A DNA stretch of 19,513 nucleotides from positions 1-19,513 of the forward strand of contig NZ_JBEJGX010000005.1 of assembly GCF_040253635.1 (NCBI RefSeq). Reading direction: 5' to 3'. A program made the translations under genes and the position numbers. The notes beneath the pieces are model-generated. The model was given only the letters and a program-made list of their open reading frames with translations, did not search any database and was not told where the DNA came from. Source of the stretch: Streptomyces sp. Edi2. GTDB taxonomy: Bacteria > Actinomycetota > Actinomycetes > Streptomycetales > Streptomycetaceae. Positions 1 through 8,800 of the stretch are shown here, piece by piece. Position 1 is the first letter of the stretch. Every line of letters starts with the position of its first letter.

Positions 1-500
1 CTACGTATTGCTAAGGTTAAACGTAACTTGGTTTGTTCCCTAACAGCACCTCCCGGCTACGCCGGGTAACCCCCGGCCTTCGGCCAGGGGGCTCGGGCCG
101 TTGGCCCTTCGCGGGTGCGTACGGTGAACTCCCGCGCTTCGCGCGGGAGTTGCGCGGGGCCTTCGGCCCTCGCGGGGTGGGTGGGGGCGGGGGCGTCCGG
201 GCTGGCGCCCGGACGTGGTGGGGTGCGGGTGGGTCAACTCCTCCGCTGCGCTGCGGAGTTGACTGGTGCCCGGCTTCGCCGGGTGGCACGGGCTGGCGCC
301 CGTGCTGGGGGATGGCGGGCGCTGCGCGCCCTTGGCGGGGCGTGGTCCAACTCCTCCGCTGCGCTGTGGAGTTGGTGGGTTGGTTGTGTTGGTTTGCAGT
401 TATGTTGGTTGGGGTGGGGTTTTCGGGGCTTGAGGTTGGTTACTTTGTGTGATGTGTGAGGGGGTGTTGGGTTGATCTTGTTGGGGAGCGCTTCGCGCTC
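1..500. repeat. Dense palindrome array, telomere-like
   Basis: At least eleven inverted repeats are packed head to tail: 52-66 (6 bp, loop TAC), 70-91 (9 bp with one bulge, loop TTC), 95-107, 127-151 (11 bp perfect, loop TTC), 153-174, 194-215 (9 bp), 233-263, 269-283 (loop TTC), 287-304 (7 bp, loop TGGC), 317-331, 347-375 and 486-500 (loop TTC). The hairpins at 233-263 and 347-375 are near copies. Densely packed GC hairpins with tiny loops are known from telomeres of linear Streptomyces replicons, where the 3' overhang folds. The first 50 bases are AT-rich and do not match the common telomere start, so this would be an atypical telomere, a subtelomeric element, or an internal palindrome cluster. 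The palindromes are seen directly; the telomere assignment is inference. Confidence 0.6.
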
Positions 501-660
501 TGGATCGTGGGGCGGTGACTGGGGGTCGGGTGGGTGGGGTGAGGGGGTGTCATGTTCCTTGGTTTGGGCGGGGTGTGGGGCGGGGCTGCGGTCGGGGGTG
601 CCTGGGTTCTGGGGTGATGTCATATGGGCTCGTTGGACAGTTAGTTGAGTTGCCCTCACT
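376..660. other. G/T-biased strand, no gene
   Basis: The plus strand is almost devoid of C and A here, with long runs made of GG, TT and GGGG. This composition is unlike the rest of the window. It includes closely spaced G runs at about 410-428 and GGTTGG-type motifs at about 376-395 that could form G-quadruplexes. Reading frames crossing it have no coding character. It lies directly inside the palindrome array. Confidence 0.6.
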
Positions 661-689
661 CCTGGGTGGGTGTGGCCGGCCGGGGTGGG

Positions 690-1144
690 CGCGGCGGCGG
701 GAGGAGGTGCAGCGGCTGCGTGCTGCGGGTGAGCTGCTGGACACCAAGGACGTGGTGCTCGGCTGCGGGCGGAGCTGGCGGCGCGAGGCTGGGATCGGGA
801 GTGGGGCGAGGCGCCCGAGGAGGCATGGGATCAGGGGCGGTGGCCCGGCTCGCGGGACGGCGGGCATCCCGACCGGGTGTCGGCCCGGCTGGACGAGGCG
901 CTCGTGCGCCAGTCGTGGCGGCCTGCTGGCACACCTCCCGCGAGGCGATCGCGGCGCTGTGGGCCTGGCGCGACGCCCACCCCGGCATCGTCCCACCGCG
1001 GCGCCGGCCGAAGGCGATGAGCCCACAGGGCCGCTGGCCGAGTACGAGCGGCTCGCCGCGCAGGTCACCACGACAGGCGCCATCTACCGGGCCGGCCTGA
1101 CCCGCGGCATCGCCGCCGCCCAATCCCTCGCCCCCACCCCCTGA
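690..1144 (+). pseudogene. Frameshifted gene of unknown function
   Basis: Protein-like sequence runs through all three frames in succession. It begins REEVQRLRAAGELLDTKDVV (about 699-758). It continues with LRAELAARGWDREWGEAPEE and ...HPDRVSARLDEALVRQSW (about 763-920), then with AACWHTSREAIAALWAWRDA (about 920-985). It ends with AEYERLAAQVTTTGAIYRAG and GLTRGIAAAQSLAPTP before TGA at 1142-1144. Each change of frame fits the loss of one base, three in total, so the net frame is restored. The amino acid composition of each piece (W, E, D, L, well-spaced R) is that of a real helical protein. I do not recognise the family. No convincing start or ribosome site is visible because the 5' end runs into the G/T-biased region. 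It is either a decayed gene or an intact gene with assembly deletions in GC runs. Confidence 0.5.
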
Positions 1145-1463
1145 GCGTCCGGCCACCCGGGGGACACCACACCGCCCCACACGGCCGAGCCGGCCACCTT
1201 CGGCCGGCCGGATACCCACCGCCCACTGCCACCGGGTCGGCGGCGCCCACCGAACTCGCCACCTGAGCCCACGGATTCCGGGCGACGGTGCGCCGGCGGG
1301 CGAGCGCACCATCGGCCGGCGCCGGCCTGGCCTGGGTAACCGTGGGAGGCACTGTCTACCCAGGCCGAACCTCAGATCCACCTGCAGTTCGTAGGCGCGA
1401 GGGCGCAGCGGAACCTCCGAAAGCACGGCAGGCCACAAGGGGCCGGGCGGCGGCCGCGCGGGG

Positions 1464-1570
1464 CTAGTCGAAGTCGCTCATGCGGTGCGGCACGAACGGC
1501 ACGGCCGTCGGGTTCTCCGGACGGATCTGCGTCGGCTCCCGGACTCCACCAGCAGCTCGCGTGTAGTCAG
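1464..1570 (-). pseudogene. Small broken gene, overlaps the upstream stop
   Basis: Reading leftward from a possible CTG start at 1570 gives LTTRELLVESGS. After a one-base slip the other frame gives REPTQIRPENPTAVPFVPHR, then MSDFD and TAG at 1466-1464. The CTG shares two bases with the TGA of the preceding gene (CTGA), the usual layout of a translationally coupled pair (normally ATGA). The product would be about 35 residues. The frameshift lies near GGGAGCC and again has the phase of a single-base deletion. It was recognised by continuity of protein-like sequence, not by homology. Function unknown. Confidence 0.4.
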
Positions 1571-1740
1571 CGCCACCGGCCCCGGCGAGCGATCTCCGTC
1601 AGCAGCTCGCTCGCGGTCAGCTCCCGGGGCGCCGCTTCGTCCTTCACGGCCTGGAGCACGCGGTCGGCGGCCGCCGCCAGGTCCTGCATCTCGTCACGGA
1701 TGACGACAACCGGCTTCGACGGAGAGGGCAGTTGCTCCAC
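1567..1740 (-). CDS. Small hypothetical protein, 57 aa
   Basis: GTG start at 1740 is preceded by GAAGGGA about eight bases upstream. The protein begins VEQLPSPSKPVVVIRDEMQD and then forms an amphipathic helical stretch (LAAAADRVLQAVKDEAAPRE). It ends with a second predicted helix (LTASELLTEIARRG) and a basic tail. There are no Cys or His motifs, no signal sequence and no membrane segment. The longer upstream extension of the same frame is Arg/Pro/Ala-rich low-complexity sequence lying in the duplicated element and is not believed. The gene sits in the block that interrupts repeat copy A and is followed by a broken partner overlapping its stop. Such tiny two-helix proteins are common on actinobacterial plasmids. 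I do not recognise the family. Confidence 0.55.
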   Translation of the reverse strand: MEQLPSPSKPVVVIRDEMQDLAAAADRVLQAVKDEAAPRELTASELLTEIARRGRWR

Positions 1741-2199
1741 GAGAATTCCCTTCGGATCGGACGTACTACTGCTGGTCGATGCTGGCGCCGGCCTGGACCG
1801 TACGGACCATGCCGCCCATCTGAACACACCGGCAGCTCCCGCCTTTCGACGCGCCGGCGGCAGCCGAGCGTAACCCCGCCCCAGCACGCTCGTTGAACAG
1901 ATACGGGGACCCCTGAGCTCACCCCGGGCCGGCTCAGCCGACGAGGATGCCCACGAAGCACCGGCCAGAACCCGGCGCGCGCCCGCCACAACCCCAACAC
2001 CCGTACACCCGCCTCGCCCTGGGCCGCCACAGCCGCGGCGAGGACCTCGTCGACCACAGGCAGTACGTGCCCGCCGACCGGCACCGGCCAAGCAGACCAT
2101 GGCGGCCGGCGCCCGGCGCGCGCCGGGCGCCGGCCGGGACGGGCACAGCAGGGGGCTGTCAGGACTCGCTGGTAACGTCCGGCCGGGGACGTGTATCGG

Positions 2200-2376
2200 T
2201 CAGGCCCAGCTACTCGGATCCGCGCCGAGCGCCAGGGCGTGGGCCATGACTCCGTCCTCGTGCCCGACGAAGACCACGTCTGCGTGTTCCTCGAGCAGGA
2301 CGTCGCAAGGGTCTCCCTGCGTGCCTCCCCGCTTCACCACGACCGTCAGGGTCACGTACTCGTCCTCGTGTGGCAC
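2200..2376 (-). CDS. Small hypothetical protein, 58 aa
   Basis: GTG start at 2376 has AGGAGA six bases upstream, which decides it over longer in-frame starts. The product begins VPHEDEYVTLTVVVKRGGTQ, with a beta-strand pattern, and continues GDPCDVLLEEHADVVFVGHE. It is acidic, soluble, without membrane segment or signal peptide. It is the third of three small minus-strand genes (2876-3094, 2433-2726, this one) with short gaps, probably one transcript from the promoter at 3168-3196. No terminator is obvious below it. Family not recognised. Confidence 0.6.
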   Translation of the reverse strand: MPHEDEYVTLTVVVKRGGTQGDPCDVLLEEHADVVFVGHEDGVMAHALALGADPSSWA

Positions 2377-2432
2377 TGCTTCTCCTGTCTCTGCGACGTG
2401 CGGGCGGGGCGGGGCGACTGGAGGAACGGCGG

Positions 2433-2726
2433 CTACCACCAGACGTGGACGAGGTACTCGCCACCGCCGATGACACCGCTGCACACGAGGTCGTTCATCA
2501 CCGAAGCCAGGTGGGGCTCGGGACCACCCGCGCGCCACGCGGCAATCTCCTCGGCTTCCTCCGGGTCCAGGGGCTCTGCCCACGCCTCGACGCGGTGGTA
2601 CGAGCCATTGGACACACCGAGCGCCCCAATCACGTTGTACTGCAAGCCGTAGTGACGGCGAATGAGGCACTCAAGGTCTGCGAGTTCAACCTGGCGGTAC
2701 GTGACGGATTTCAACGGCAAGCTCAT
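2433..2726 (-). CDS. Hypothetical protein, 97 aa
   Basis: ATG at 2726 (MSLPLKSVTYRQVELADLEC) is preceded by GGAAGGG nine to ten bases upstream. The in-frame extension upstream is Arg/Pro/Thr-rich and not coding-like. The protein is mixed alpha/beta, with a helix-rich centre (DPEEAEEIAAWRAGG) and an aromatic C-terminus (GGGEYLVHVWW). It has single Cys residues at about 20 and 82 but no metal-binding spacing. It is the middle gene of the small leftward operon. Composition and codon use are coding-like. I do not recognise the family. Confidence 0.65.
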   Translation of the reverse strand: MSLPLKSVTYRQVELADLECLIRRHYGLQYNVIGALGVSNGSYHRVEAWAEPLDPEEAEEIAAWRAGGPEPHLASVMNDLVCSGVIGGGEYLVHVWW

Positions 2727-2875
2727 ATATGGGCCCTTCCGTGACAGTTCGCGAGGCGGACGGCGGCCAGTTGGACCGCCGGAACGCCGAGGTGCGCTGG
2801 AGCTTGTGCTGGAGGCGGTAGTCGTTGACCACCGGACCGGCTGCGTCCCGCAGCCCGCGGCGGCCGGGGCCATGC

Positions 2876-3094
2876 CTACCGGAGGGGGCGGGGACGGGAG
2901 CGAGAGTCGAACACCACCCACCCCGTGCCGTGCACACGCCGGATGACACCACCGAGGGTGGCGATCTGGCCCGTACCCGAGCCCACACCCAAGGCGTCGA
3001 TGCGGTCCAGCATCGCGGCCGCCTGCTCGGCAAGCTCACGAGCCTGCTTCTGAAGCTCATCGAACTCTTCGGCGGTGCCGTTGAACATGATCAT
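2876..3094 (-). CDS. Small coiled-coil hypothetical protein, 72 aa
   Basis: The ATG at 3094 (MIMFNGTAEEFDELQKQARE) follows GAGGAG six bases upstream. A start at 3178 (MSKLMNETGG) is also open, but it lies upstream of the transcription start expected from the promoter at 3168-3196. The short form is therefore preferred. Residues 8-35 form a heptad-patterned helix (EEFDELQKQARELAEQAAAM) followed by a Gly-rich turn and a short beta-like segment (GTGWVVFDS). It is the first gene of the leftward set and may be a small oligomeric or DNA-associated protein, but no known domain is recognisable. Confidence 0.65.
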   Translation of the reverse strand: MIMFNGTAEEFDELQKQARELAEQAAAMLDRIDALGVGSGTGQIATLGGVIRRVHGTGWVVFDSRSRPRPLR

Positions 3095-3167
3095 GCGGCT
3101 CTCCTCGTTCGTGGGGCGATCTACGGCGGCCGGGGCAGTGGTGGTGTCACCCCCCGTCTCATTCATT

Positions 3168-3196
3168 AGTTTACTCATATTTGCGCTTTAAGGCAA
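3168..3196 (-). promoter_or_regulatory. Promoter for the small leftward operon
   Basis: On the minus strand TTGCCT (3196-3191) and TAAACT (3173-3168) are separated by 17 bases, in an AT-rich island in otherwise GC-rich DNA. The predicted start is near 3160, giving a 5' leader of about 65 bases to the ATG at 3094. Confidence 0.6.
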
Positions 3197-3234
3197 ACTT
3201 TAGGCGTCACGCAGGTTCGAGGGGGCGCGCCGCA

Positions 3235-3690
3235 CGACATGGCCGGAGCGTCCGGCCGGCCGGACGCCCACCCTCACCAGACCGGCGGCATCCACCGAAC
3301 CCGGCACCTGAGCCCACGGAGTCCGGCCGACGGCGCACCGCTGGCCGACCCCGGCCCGACCGGCGTAGCCACGGGAGGCCCACCCACCCAGGCCGAACCT
3401 CAGATCCACCTGCACTTCGCAGGCGCGGGGGCGCAGCGGAACCTCCGAAAGCACGGCATCCCCAGGAAAGGAATCCGGCAGCTCCCGCCCTTCGACGGCA
3501 CCGGCCGCCACCCGCACGACGCCGGAATCTCGCCCGCGCCGGCCGGACACCGCGCCGTACCCGGCCGAGGACCGCACGCGCCCGCCGGCGCCCGCGCGTA
3601 ACCCTGCCCCCGCACGCTCGTTGAACGGATACGGGTTTCCCTGATCTCGCCCCGGGCCGGCTCACTCGACGAGGAGGACACTCACAGCAC
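3235..3690. repeat. Copy B of the duplicated ~450 bp sequence
   Basis: This is the uninterrupted counterpart of 1180-1955 (see copy A for shared blocks). The junction where copy A is interrupted lies at about 3460-3476. Weak open frames on both strands are Arg/Pro/Gly-rich and not coding-like. The stretch 3690-4073 holds no gene I can support. An ATG at 3948 in frame with the next gene lacks a good ribosome site. Confidence 0.7.
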
Positions 3691-4073
3691 CAGACCGCCA
3701 CCCGCAGCAGCCGGCGCACCGCGGCGACGCGCGGCGGCCGGGGCCGGCCCGGCCGGCAACCGGGCGGTGACCCGGCCTTCGGCCAGGGCGCGGCAGGAAG
3801 GCTGCCGGCTGCGGAGAGCGGGGCGCAGCAGGCGGCGGCGCGCACGGGGAACCGGCCCGCTGGGGCCCTGCGGGCGGCCGGGAGACCTGCCGGCGGGCCG
3901 GGACAGTCTTCTCTCGTTTCTGGCATCTGACCTGGGAAAGCGTTGCGATGTCGAAGTTCACGTCGGCCTGTGCGGCCGCGGCCGGCAGCTCGCGCCGGGG
4001 GCCCTCGCCCTGCCACGATCAGAGCTCCACCGGGCCCGCCGGCCCACCGCAACTCCCGTACGGAGGCGCCACC

Positions 4074-4349
4074 ATGCCCACTCCCCCGCCCGCCCCCAAG
4101 TCCGCCGCGCCGTCGCCGGCCGCCGCCACCGCCCCGAACTCGCCGGCCGCCCGCGGGCGCCTGGGCGCGGCCGAGGCCGCCATCGTCATCACCGCCATCA
4201 CCGCGGTGACCGTCCTCGCCGTCCTGGAGCGCCCCGTCCCCGCCCTCCTGACCACCCTCGCCGCCGGCACCCTCCTGGTGCTGCTGCCCGGCCGCGCCGG
4301 CGGCCGGCTGCTCGCCGTCCTCCACGCGCTCACCAGTCCCCGCCCGTGA
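4074..4349 (+). CDS. Small two-helix membrane protein, 91 aa
   Basis: ATG at 4074 has GGAGG seven bases upstream. Residues 1-30 are a Pro/Ala-rich, probably disordered cytoplasmic tail. Residues about 34-51 (AAEAAIVITAITAVTVLAVL) and 56-72 (PALLTTLAAGTLLVLLPG) are hydrophobic and long enough for two membrane helices joined by a short LERPV turn. The C-terminus is basic. The TGA overlaps the GTG of the next gene by four bases (GTGA), so the two are translationally coupled. Small membrane proteins next to HTH proteins are frequent on Streptomyces plasmids, including transfer and spread regions. No spread-protein family can be assigned from sequence alone. Confidence 0.65.
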   Translation: MPTPPPAPKSAAPSPAAATAPNSPAARGRLGAAEAAIVITAITAVTVLAVLERPVPALLTTLAAGTLLVLLPGRAGGRLLAVLHALTSPRP

Positions 4350-5329
4350 ACCGCACACCCGACCGCACCACCCGCTCCCGCCCCGGCGCCGAACCGGCCG
4401 AACTCGCCACCCTCCGCGGCTGGCTGCGCGCGGCGAAGGGGAACCTGACCTTCTACAGCCTCGCCCGGCGCGCCCGGGGCGACGGCCGGCCGGACTACAC
4501 GGTCTCCGAGTGCACCCTGCGCCAGGCCCTCGACGGCCGGCTCCCCACCCTGCGCACCATCCTGGCCTTCGCCCGCGGCGCCGGCGCCGACCAGAAGAAG
4601 GCCGAGCGGCTCTGGAGGAGAGCCGACCGCGCCGTCAACCCGCCGCCGCGCCGGCCCGCCCCGCACGTACCCGGCTCCTTCACCACCCCGGCCGGACTCG
4701 TCCGCGCCATGAACCGCGTGCGCACCACCGCCCCCCACACCAGCCTGCGGGCCCTCGCCGACCAGGCCGGGCCCGCCCTCACCCGCAGCACCCTCCACCG
4801 CATCCTCACTGGCCAGCAGATACCCACCGCCGGCCAGCTCGCCGCGTTCGCCGCCGCCTGCGACGCCGGCGAGGCGGCCACCGCCGCGCTCCTGGCCGGC
4901 CACCACCGGATACTCAACGGCCCGCCGCTGCCGATGCCCTACTACGGATGCGCCTACGCCGAGGTCGCCGAAGAACGGCGCCTGCGCGACGAAACCGCGC
5001 GGCCCTGGCTCGCCGAGCCCGAACGCGACTGGTACGACCAGCAGCTGCACGACGAACGGGAAGCCGACCACCAGCGCCAGATCGACGAAGCCGAGGCCCT
5101 CCTCGACGAGCTCGAGGCCGAACCCCACCCAGCCCCCGCCGGGCCCAGCCCCGCCGACAGCAGCCTGCGCGCCGAACTCGCGGCGATCGCACGGGCCCAG
5201 CCCGTCTACGACACGCGGATCGGCCGGCCCCCGGCGCCGGCCGGGCCCAACCCGGAGCAGTCCTTAAATCCCCGGCCCGATGCCAGCGGCGCAGCGCCCG
5301 GGACGGGGCCCGGCCGGCAGCCGGCGTGA
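4346..5329 (+). CDS. DNA-binding protein with two XRE-like HTH regions, 327 aa
   Basis: GTG at 4346 overlaps the preceding stop. Residues about 18-95 (ELATLRGWLRAAKGNLTFYS, then ...YTVSECTLRQALDGRLPTLR) look like an XRE/Cro-type helix-turn-helix domain. Residues about 113-188 (TTPAGLVRAMNRVRTTAPHT, then LTRSTLHRILTGQQIPTAGQ) are a second domain with the same order of helices, so the protein could be an internal duplication able to contact two half-sites. Residues about 205-260 are highly charged and helical (ERDWYDQQLHDEREADHQRQ), probably a coiled coil. The C-terminal 65 residues are Pro/Ala-rich. Coupling to the membrane protein suggests membrane-linked regulation or DNA tethering, which is inference. 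The longer in-frame extension upstream is a shadow frame. Confidence 0.7.
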   Translation: MNRTPDRTTRSRPGAEPAELATLRGWLRAAKGNLTFYSLARRARGDGRPDYTVSECTLRQALDGRLPTLRTILAFARGAGADQKKAERLWRRADRAVNPPPRRPAPHVPGSFTTPAGLVRAMNRVRTTAPHTSLRALADQAGPALTRSTLHRILTGQQIPTAGQLAAFAAACDAGEAATAALLAGHHRILNGPPLPMPYYGCAYAEVAEERRLRDETARPWLAEPERDWYDQQLHDEREADHQRQIDEAEALLDELEAEPHPAPAGPSPADSSLRAELAAIARAQPVYDTRIGRPPAPAGPNPEQSLNPRPDASGAAPGTGPGRQPA

Positions 5330-5458
5330 GCCGGACTCGGGCCAGGAGTACGGCGGCCGGTCACCGGCGGGACGGCCGGGCGCAGCGGGCGGCGGACGCG
5401 AACGGACGGCGAACCGGCGGCAGGCCGACGGGGCGCAGGAGCGGACGGGTCTGGCCGG

Positions 5459-5797
5459 CTACCGGGCGCTGATGGTGGCCGACCAGCCGCTGCGGCTGAA
5501 GTGGCAGGCGCCGTCCGGGTCGACGCGTACCGCTGCCCCCGCGATGGGCAGGTCGCCGTCGATGACGAGCCAGGTGCGGATGCTGTCCAGCTCGTCCCAC
5601 AGCCAGCGCGGGCCGCCCTGATGGACGGTGGGCACATCCCGGGCACCGGCGGCCGTGGCCCGGGCCCAGGAGCCGTCCGGGTGCAGCATGTAGGCGGTGC
5701 GGGAGCCGTCCTTGGCCGCCTCCATGCGGTGCTCGATGCCGGGGACGGTCAGCTCCAGGGTGGAGCGCACGTCCCAGGTGCCGGCCACCCGCATCAC
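5459..5797 (-). pseudogene. 5'-truncated gene, C-terminal domain only
   Basis: The open frame begins GTG-ATG at 5797 (MMRVAGTWDVRSTLELTVPG) without a ribosome site and reads to TAG at 5459. The sequence is clearly protein-like (IEHRMEAAKDGSRTAYMLHP, VHQGGPRWLWDELDSIRTWL, GACHFSRSGWSATI). From memory it resembles the C-terminal segment found after the SAM-binding fold in a Streptomyces methyltransferase family. No SAM-binding motif is present and the frame upstream ends within 60 bases at the stop of the large gene, so the catalytic part is missing. This identification is tentative. It is probably a remnant left by recombination immediately downstream of 5857-8925. The 5330-5458 stretch holds nothing I can support. 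Confidence 0.5.
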
Positions 5798-5856
5798 GGA
5801 ACATCAACACGTCTGGCGATACGGGCAGTTCGGCCGACCAGAGCCGGCCGCGGAAG

Positions 5857-8800
5857 TCAGCCGGATGCCGTCCGGGCGGCATCGACTTCGCCCGCGTCGA
5901 TGAGGGCCTCGCGCAGTCGTGTGACGGCGTCGGTGTGCGGGTGGTCGGGTACGGCCTGGGCGGCCTGGAGCAGGGCCCGGGCGGGGCGCAGGACGTCCCG
6001 GGCCTCCCACAGGCCCGCGGGTTGGGCGACGAGGGCGGCGGTGAGCAGGAGTGCGTCCCGGTCGGTGGGGTGTGCGCAGGCGCGCCAGGCGGCGGTGGCC
6101 GGATCGTGGGGTGTGGTGTGTTCGGCGGCGGCGCGGGCCAGGGGGAGCCAAGTTAGGTCGTCGAGGGCGAGGTCGGCGAAGTAGCCGGCGCCGGCGAGCG
6201 CGCCGGGCGGCAGGTCGGCGGTGAGGGCGGCCCGCCACACGGTGGTCACCGCGGTGAGTTCGCCGGCGGTGGCCGGCCGTGCGGGGGGCCGGGTGAAGCG
6301 GAAGGTGCGGGAGTAGAGGTCTGCGCGGTGCGGTTGCAGGCGCCAGGCCATGACCTGCAGAAGCCAGGAGGCGGCGTCCGGGCCGCCGGGGCCGGCCGCG
6401 ATCCGGGCCAGCACGTCGGCCGGGTCGCCCAGGAGGTGCGGGTCCTCGGTCAGGGCGTGGGCCAGGTGCTCGGCCGGGCCGCCGGCGCCGGGGCGCAGCG
6501 AGTGGAGCACGGCGGTGCGGTCGAGCGAGGCGAGCAGCTGCGGGTCGGCGCGGCCGGTGTCCAGCCACGCGGCGGCCGGGGTGGGGCCGCCGTTCAGGGT
6601 GGTGAGCGCGGCGTGGTGGCGGGCGGTGAAGTCGGGGGCGCAGATGCGCAGGGGCATCAACCGGGCGCCGAAGAGGGCGGCCACGGCCGGGGCGGTGGCG
6701 CCGGCGGTGAGGATGTCCCCGAGGAAGTCCCAGACGTCGCCGGGCAGCGGCGCGCCGGGCCGGATCGCCGCGGTCAGCGCGCAGTTGAGGAGGCACTCCA
6801 GCGCCCGGACCGCGCTCTGCGGCGCCGGCGGCCGGGCGGCGGACGGCCGGGAGCCGGGCCGGCTTGCGGGGGCCGGGCGGTCCGCGGGCGGGGTCGCGGC
6901 GATGGGAGCTGCGGGGTGGGCCAGGGGCTCGGCCAGGGCACGGAGGCGGTCCAGGGCCGCGGGCAGCAGGGCTCCGAGGCCGGTCGGTCCGGCCGGGCGG
7001 GTCCACGCCGCGGCGAGCAGGCCGAACAGGGCCGCCTGCGCGAAGTGTTCCAGCGACTGGGCCGGCGCCGGCCCGGGCCCAGGCTCGGGCTCGGGTGTGT
7101 GCAGGTGGACGAGGTTGCGGCCCGGCAGGGCGCCGATTTGGTCCGCGGCCTCCTGGACGGCGACGAGGTAGAAGGCGCGCAGGACAGGTGCTTCGAGCGC
7201 GTCGAGGACCGCGGGGACGTCTGCGGTCCAGGCGGCCGGGTCGGCGGCCACCAGGCGGCTGACGATGTAGGCGTGGTCCTCCGCGCCGGCGTCCCGGGCC
7301 GTGGCCAGGGCTCGGGCGGCGGCCGGCGGGCCCTGGCCGGCGGCGAGTTCCAGCAGGCCGGTGCCGTCGGGGTCGGTGGGGGCCGGGGCCGGCAGCGGGC
7401 GGGCGGCGGTGCGCGGGTCGGGCGGGCCGGCGGGGGTGAGGCGGCGCATCCCCTCCAGCAGCGGGGCGAAGGCGGTGCGCAGGCGCGCGGGCAGGACCGG
7501 GGACCAGTCCCACACCCGCAGCCAGGCCGCGGGCGCGACGTCCTCGCCCCAGACCGCGGCGACGTCCCCGGCGGCGGGCGGCGGGCCAAGCAGCGGTGCG
7601 GCCGCGGCGTCCAGGGCGGCGGTGGCCCGGGAGGTGCACGAGCGCCACACCGCGGCGGCGAGGCGGGCCGGCTCAGGGTGCGGGGGGCCGGCCAGCAGGC
7701 GCGGCATCAGCCCGTACGCCAGCTCATGCCACCGCACCACCTCCGGCTCCGGCCGGGGCGCGGCCGCCGGCGCCTCATGCGCGCCGGCCGGGGCCTCATG
7801 CAGGTCGTCATGCGGGTCGTCATGCAGGCAGCGGGTGGGGACGCCGGCGGCCAGGTGCGCGGCCCAGATCCGGTCGGCGAGCCACCCGTCGGCGGCCGCG
7901 GCCTTGTGCCACTGCGCGGTCCGCTCGTCCAGGCCGACGCCGGCGGCCGCGTCCGCGTTGGCCAGGTCCAGGACGGCACGCGCCAGCATCGGCCCGCCGA
8001 ACACGCCCGGGGCGCCGGGGCAGATCCGGTCCAGGTCCTCGTGGAAGACGCTCCGGCGGACGGCCGGCGCGGTGAGCTCCACATCCCGCACCAAAAGGGA
8101 GGCGGCCACCGCGCGGATCATGCGCACCGACCGGTGTGGTGCGGCGGCGGGCCCGCCCGGGTGGGCGGCGGCGACCAGCGCCTGGAGGAGGCGCCCGGCC
8201 AGGTCCTGCGGCATCCGCGCAATGTCCGCACGCACCGCGGCGGACCAGTGGGCCGGGTCGCCGTCGAAGAGCGGGCGCCGGCCGGCTGCGGGCCGGGCCG
8301 CGGCCGCGCGGGCGCCGGCCTCCGCGGCCCGCAGCCGGCCGGCCGCTTCGTGCTCGGCGTCGACCGCGGCCAGCAGGAGCCGTTCGGCCACCAGGATCCA
8401 GTCGCGGTCCCGGCCGGCGAGCGGCACCGCGCACGCCCACTCGGCCGCCAGGCGCAGCACCCGGCTCCGGACCAGGACCGCCCCCTCCCCCACCCCGGTG
8501 CCGGCCCCGGTGCCGGCGGCGGCGTGCTCGTCGAGGACGGTGCGCACCAGCGCCGGCCCCATCAGCGCGGCATCACCGGCGGCCAGGTCCACCAGCGCGA
8601 CCAGCGCGGCCGGGCCCCCGGCGGCAACGGTCAGGGCGTGCTCGGCCAGCCACGCGCCGGCCGTGGCGGGGGCGGCGACGGCCAGGTGTTCCAGGAACCC
8701 CGCGGCCGGCCATCGGCCGCCGGCCGCCGGGTCGGGGCGCAGCAGATGCGGAGCGTGCTCCTGGAGCAGGGGCAGCCAGGCCGCGGCCGGCCGGGAGCGG

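Larger units (their letters stand above)
1180..1955. repeat. Copy A of a duplicated ~450 bp sequence, interrupted
   Basis: The left part (about 1180-1434) and right part (about 1838-1955) match 3235-3690 at a level obvious by eye. Shared blocks include CACCTGAGCCCACGGA, CAGGCCGAACCTCAGATCCA, GCGGAACCTCCGAAAGCACG, CCGGCAGCTCCCGCC and CACGCTCGTTGAAC. Between the two parts, copy A carries about 400 bp that copy B lacks, including the small genes at 1464-1740. The shared sequence has no open reading frame conserved over its whole length that I can defend. It may be a regulatory or recombination element. Confidence 0.7.

Noticed and set aside
52..500. CRISPR array
   Set aside because: The hairpins differ in sequence and spacing and there are no equal repeats or spacers. 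No cas gene is present.
2876..3178. Start at ATG 3178 for the coiled-coil protein
   Set aside because: It lies between or upstream of the predicted promoter elements. ATG 3094 has GAGGAG correctly spaced.
3948..4073. Start at ATG 3948 for the membrane protein
   Set aside because: The extra 42 residues are low-complexity and there is no good ribosome site, while ATG 4074 has GGAGG at the right distance.
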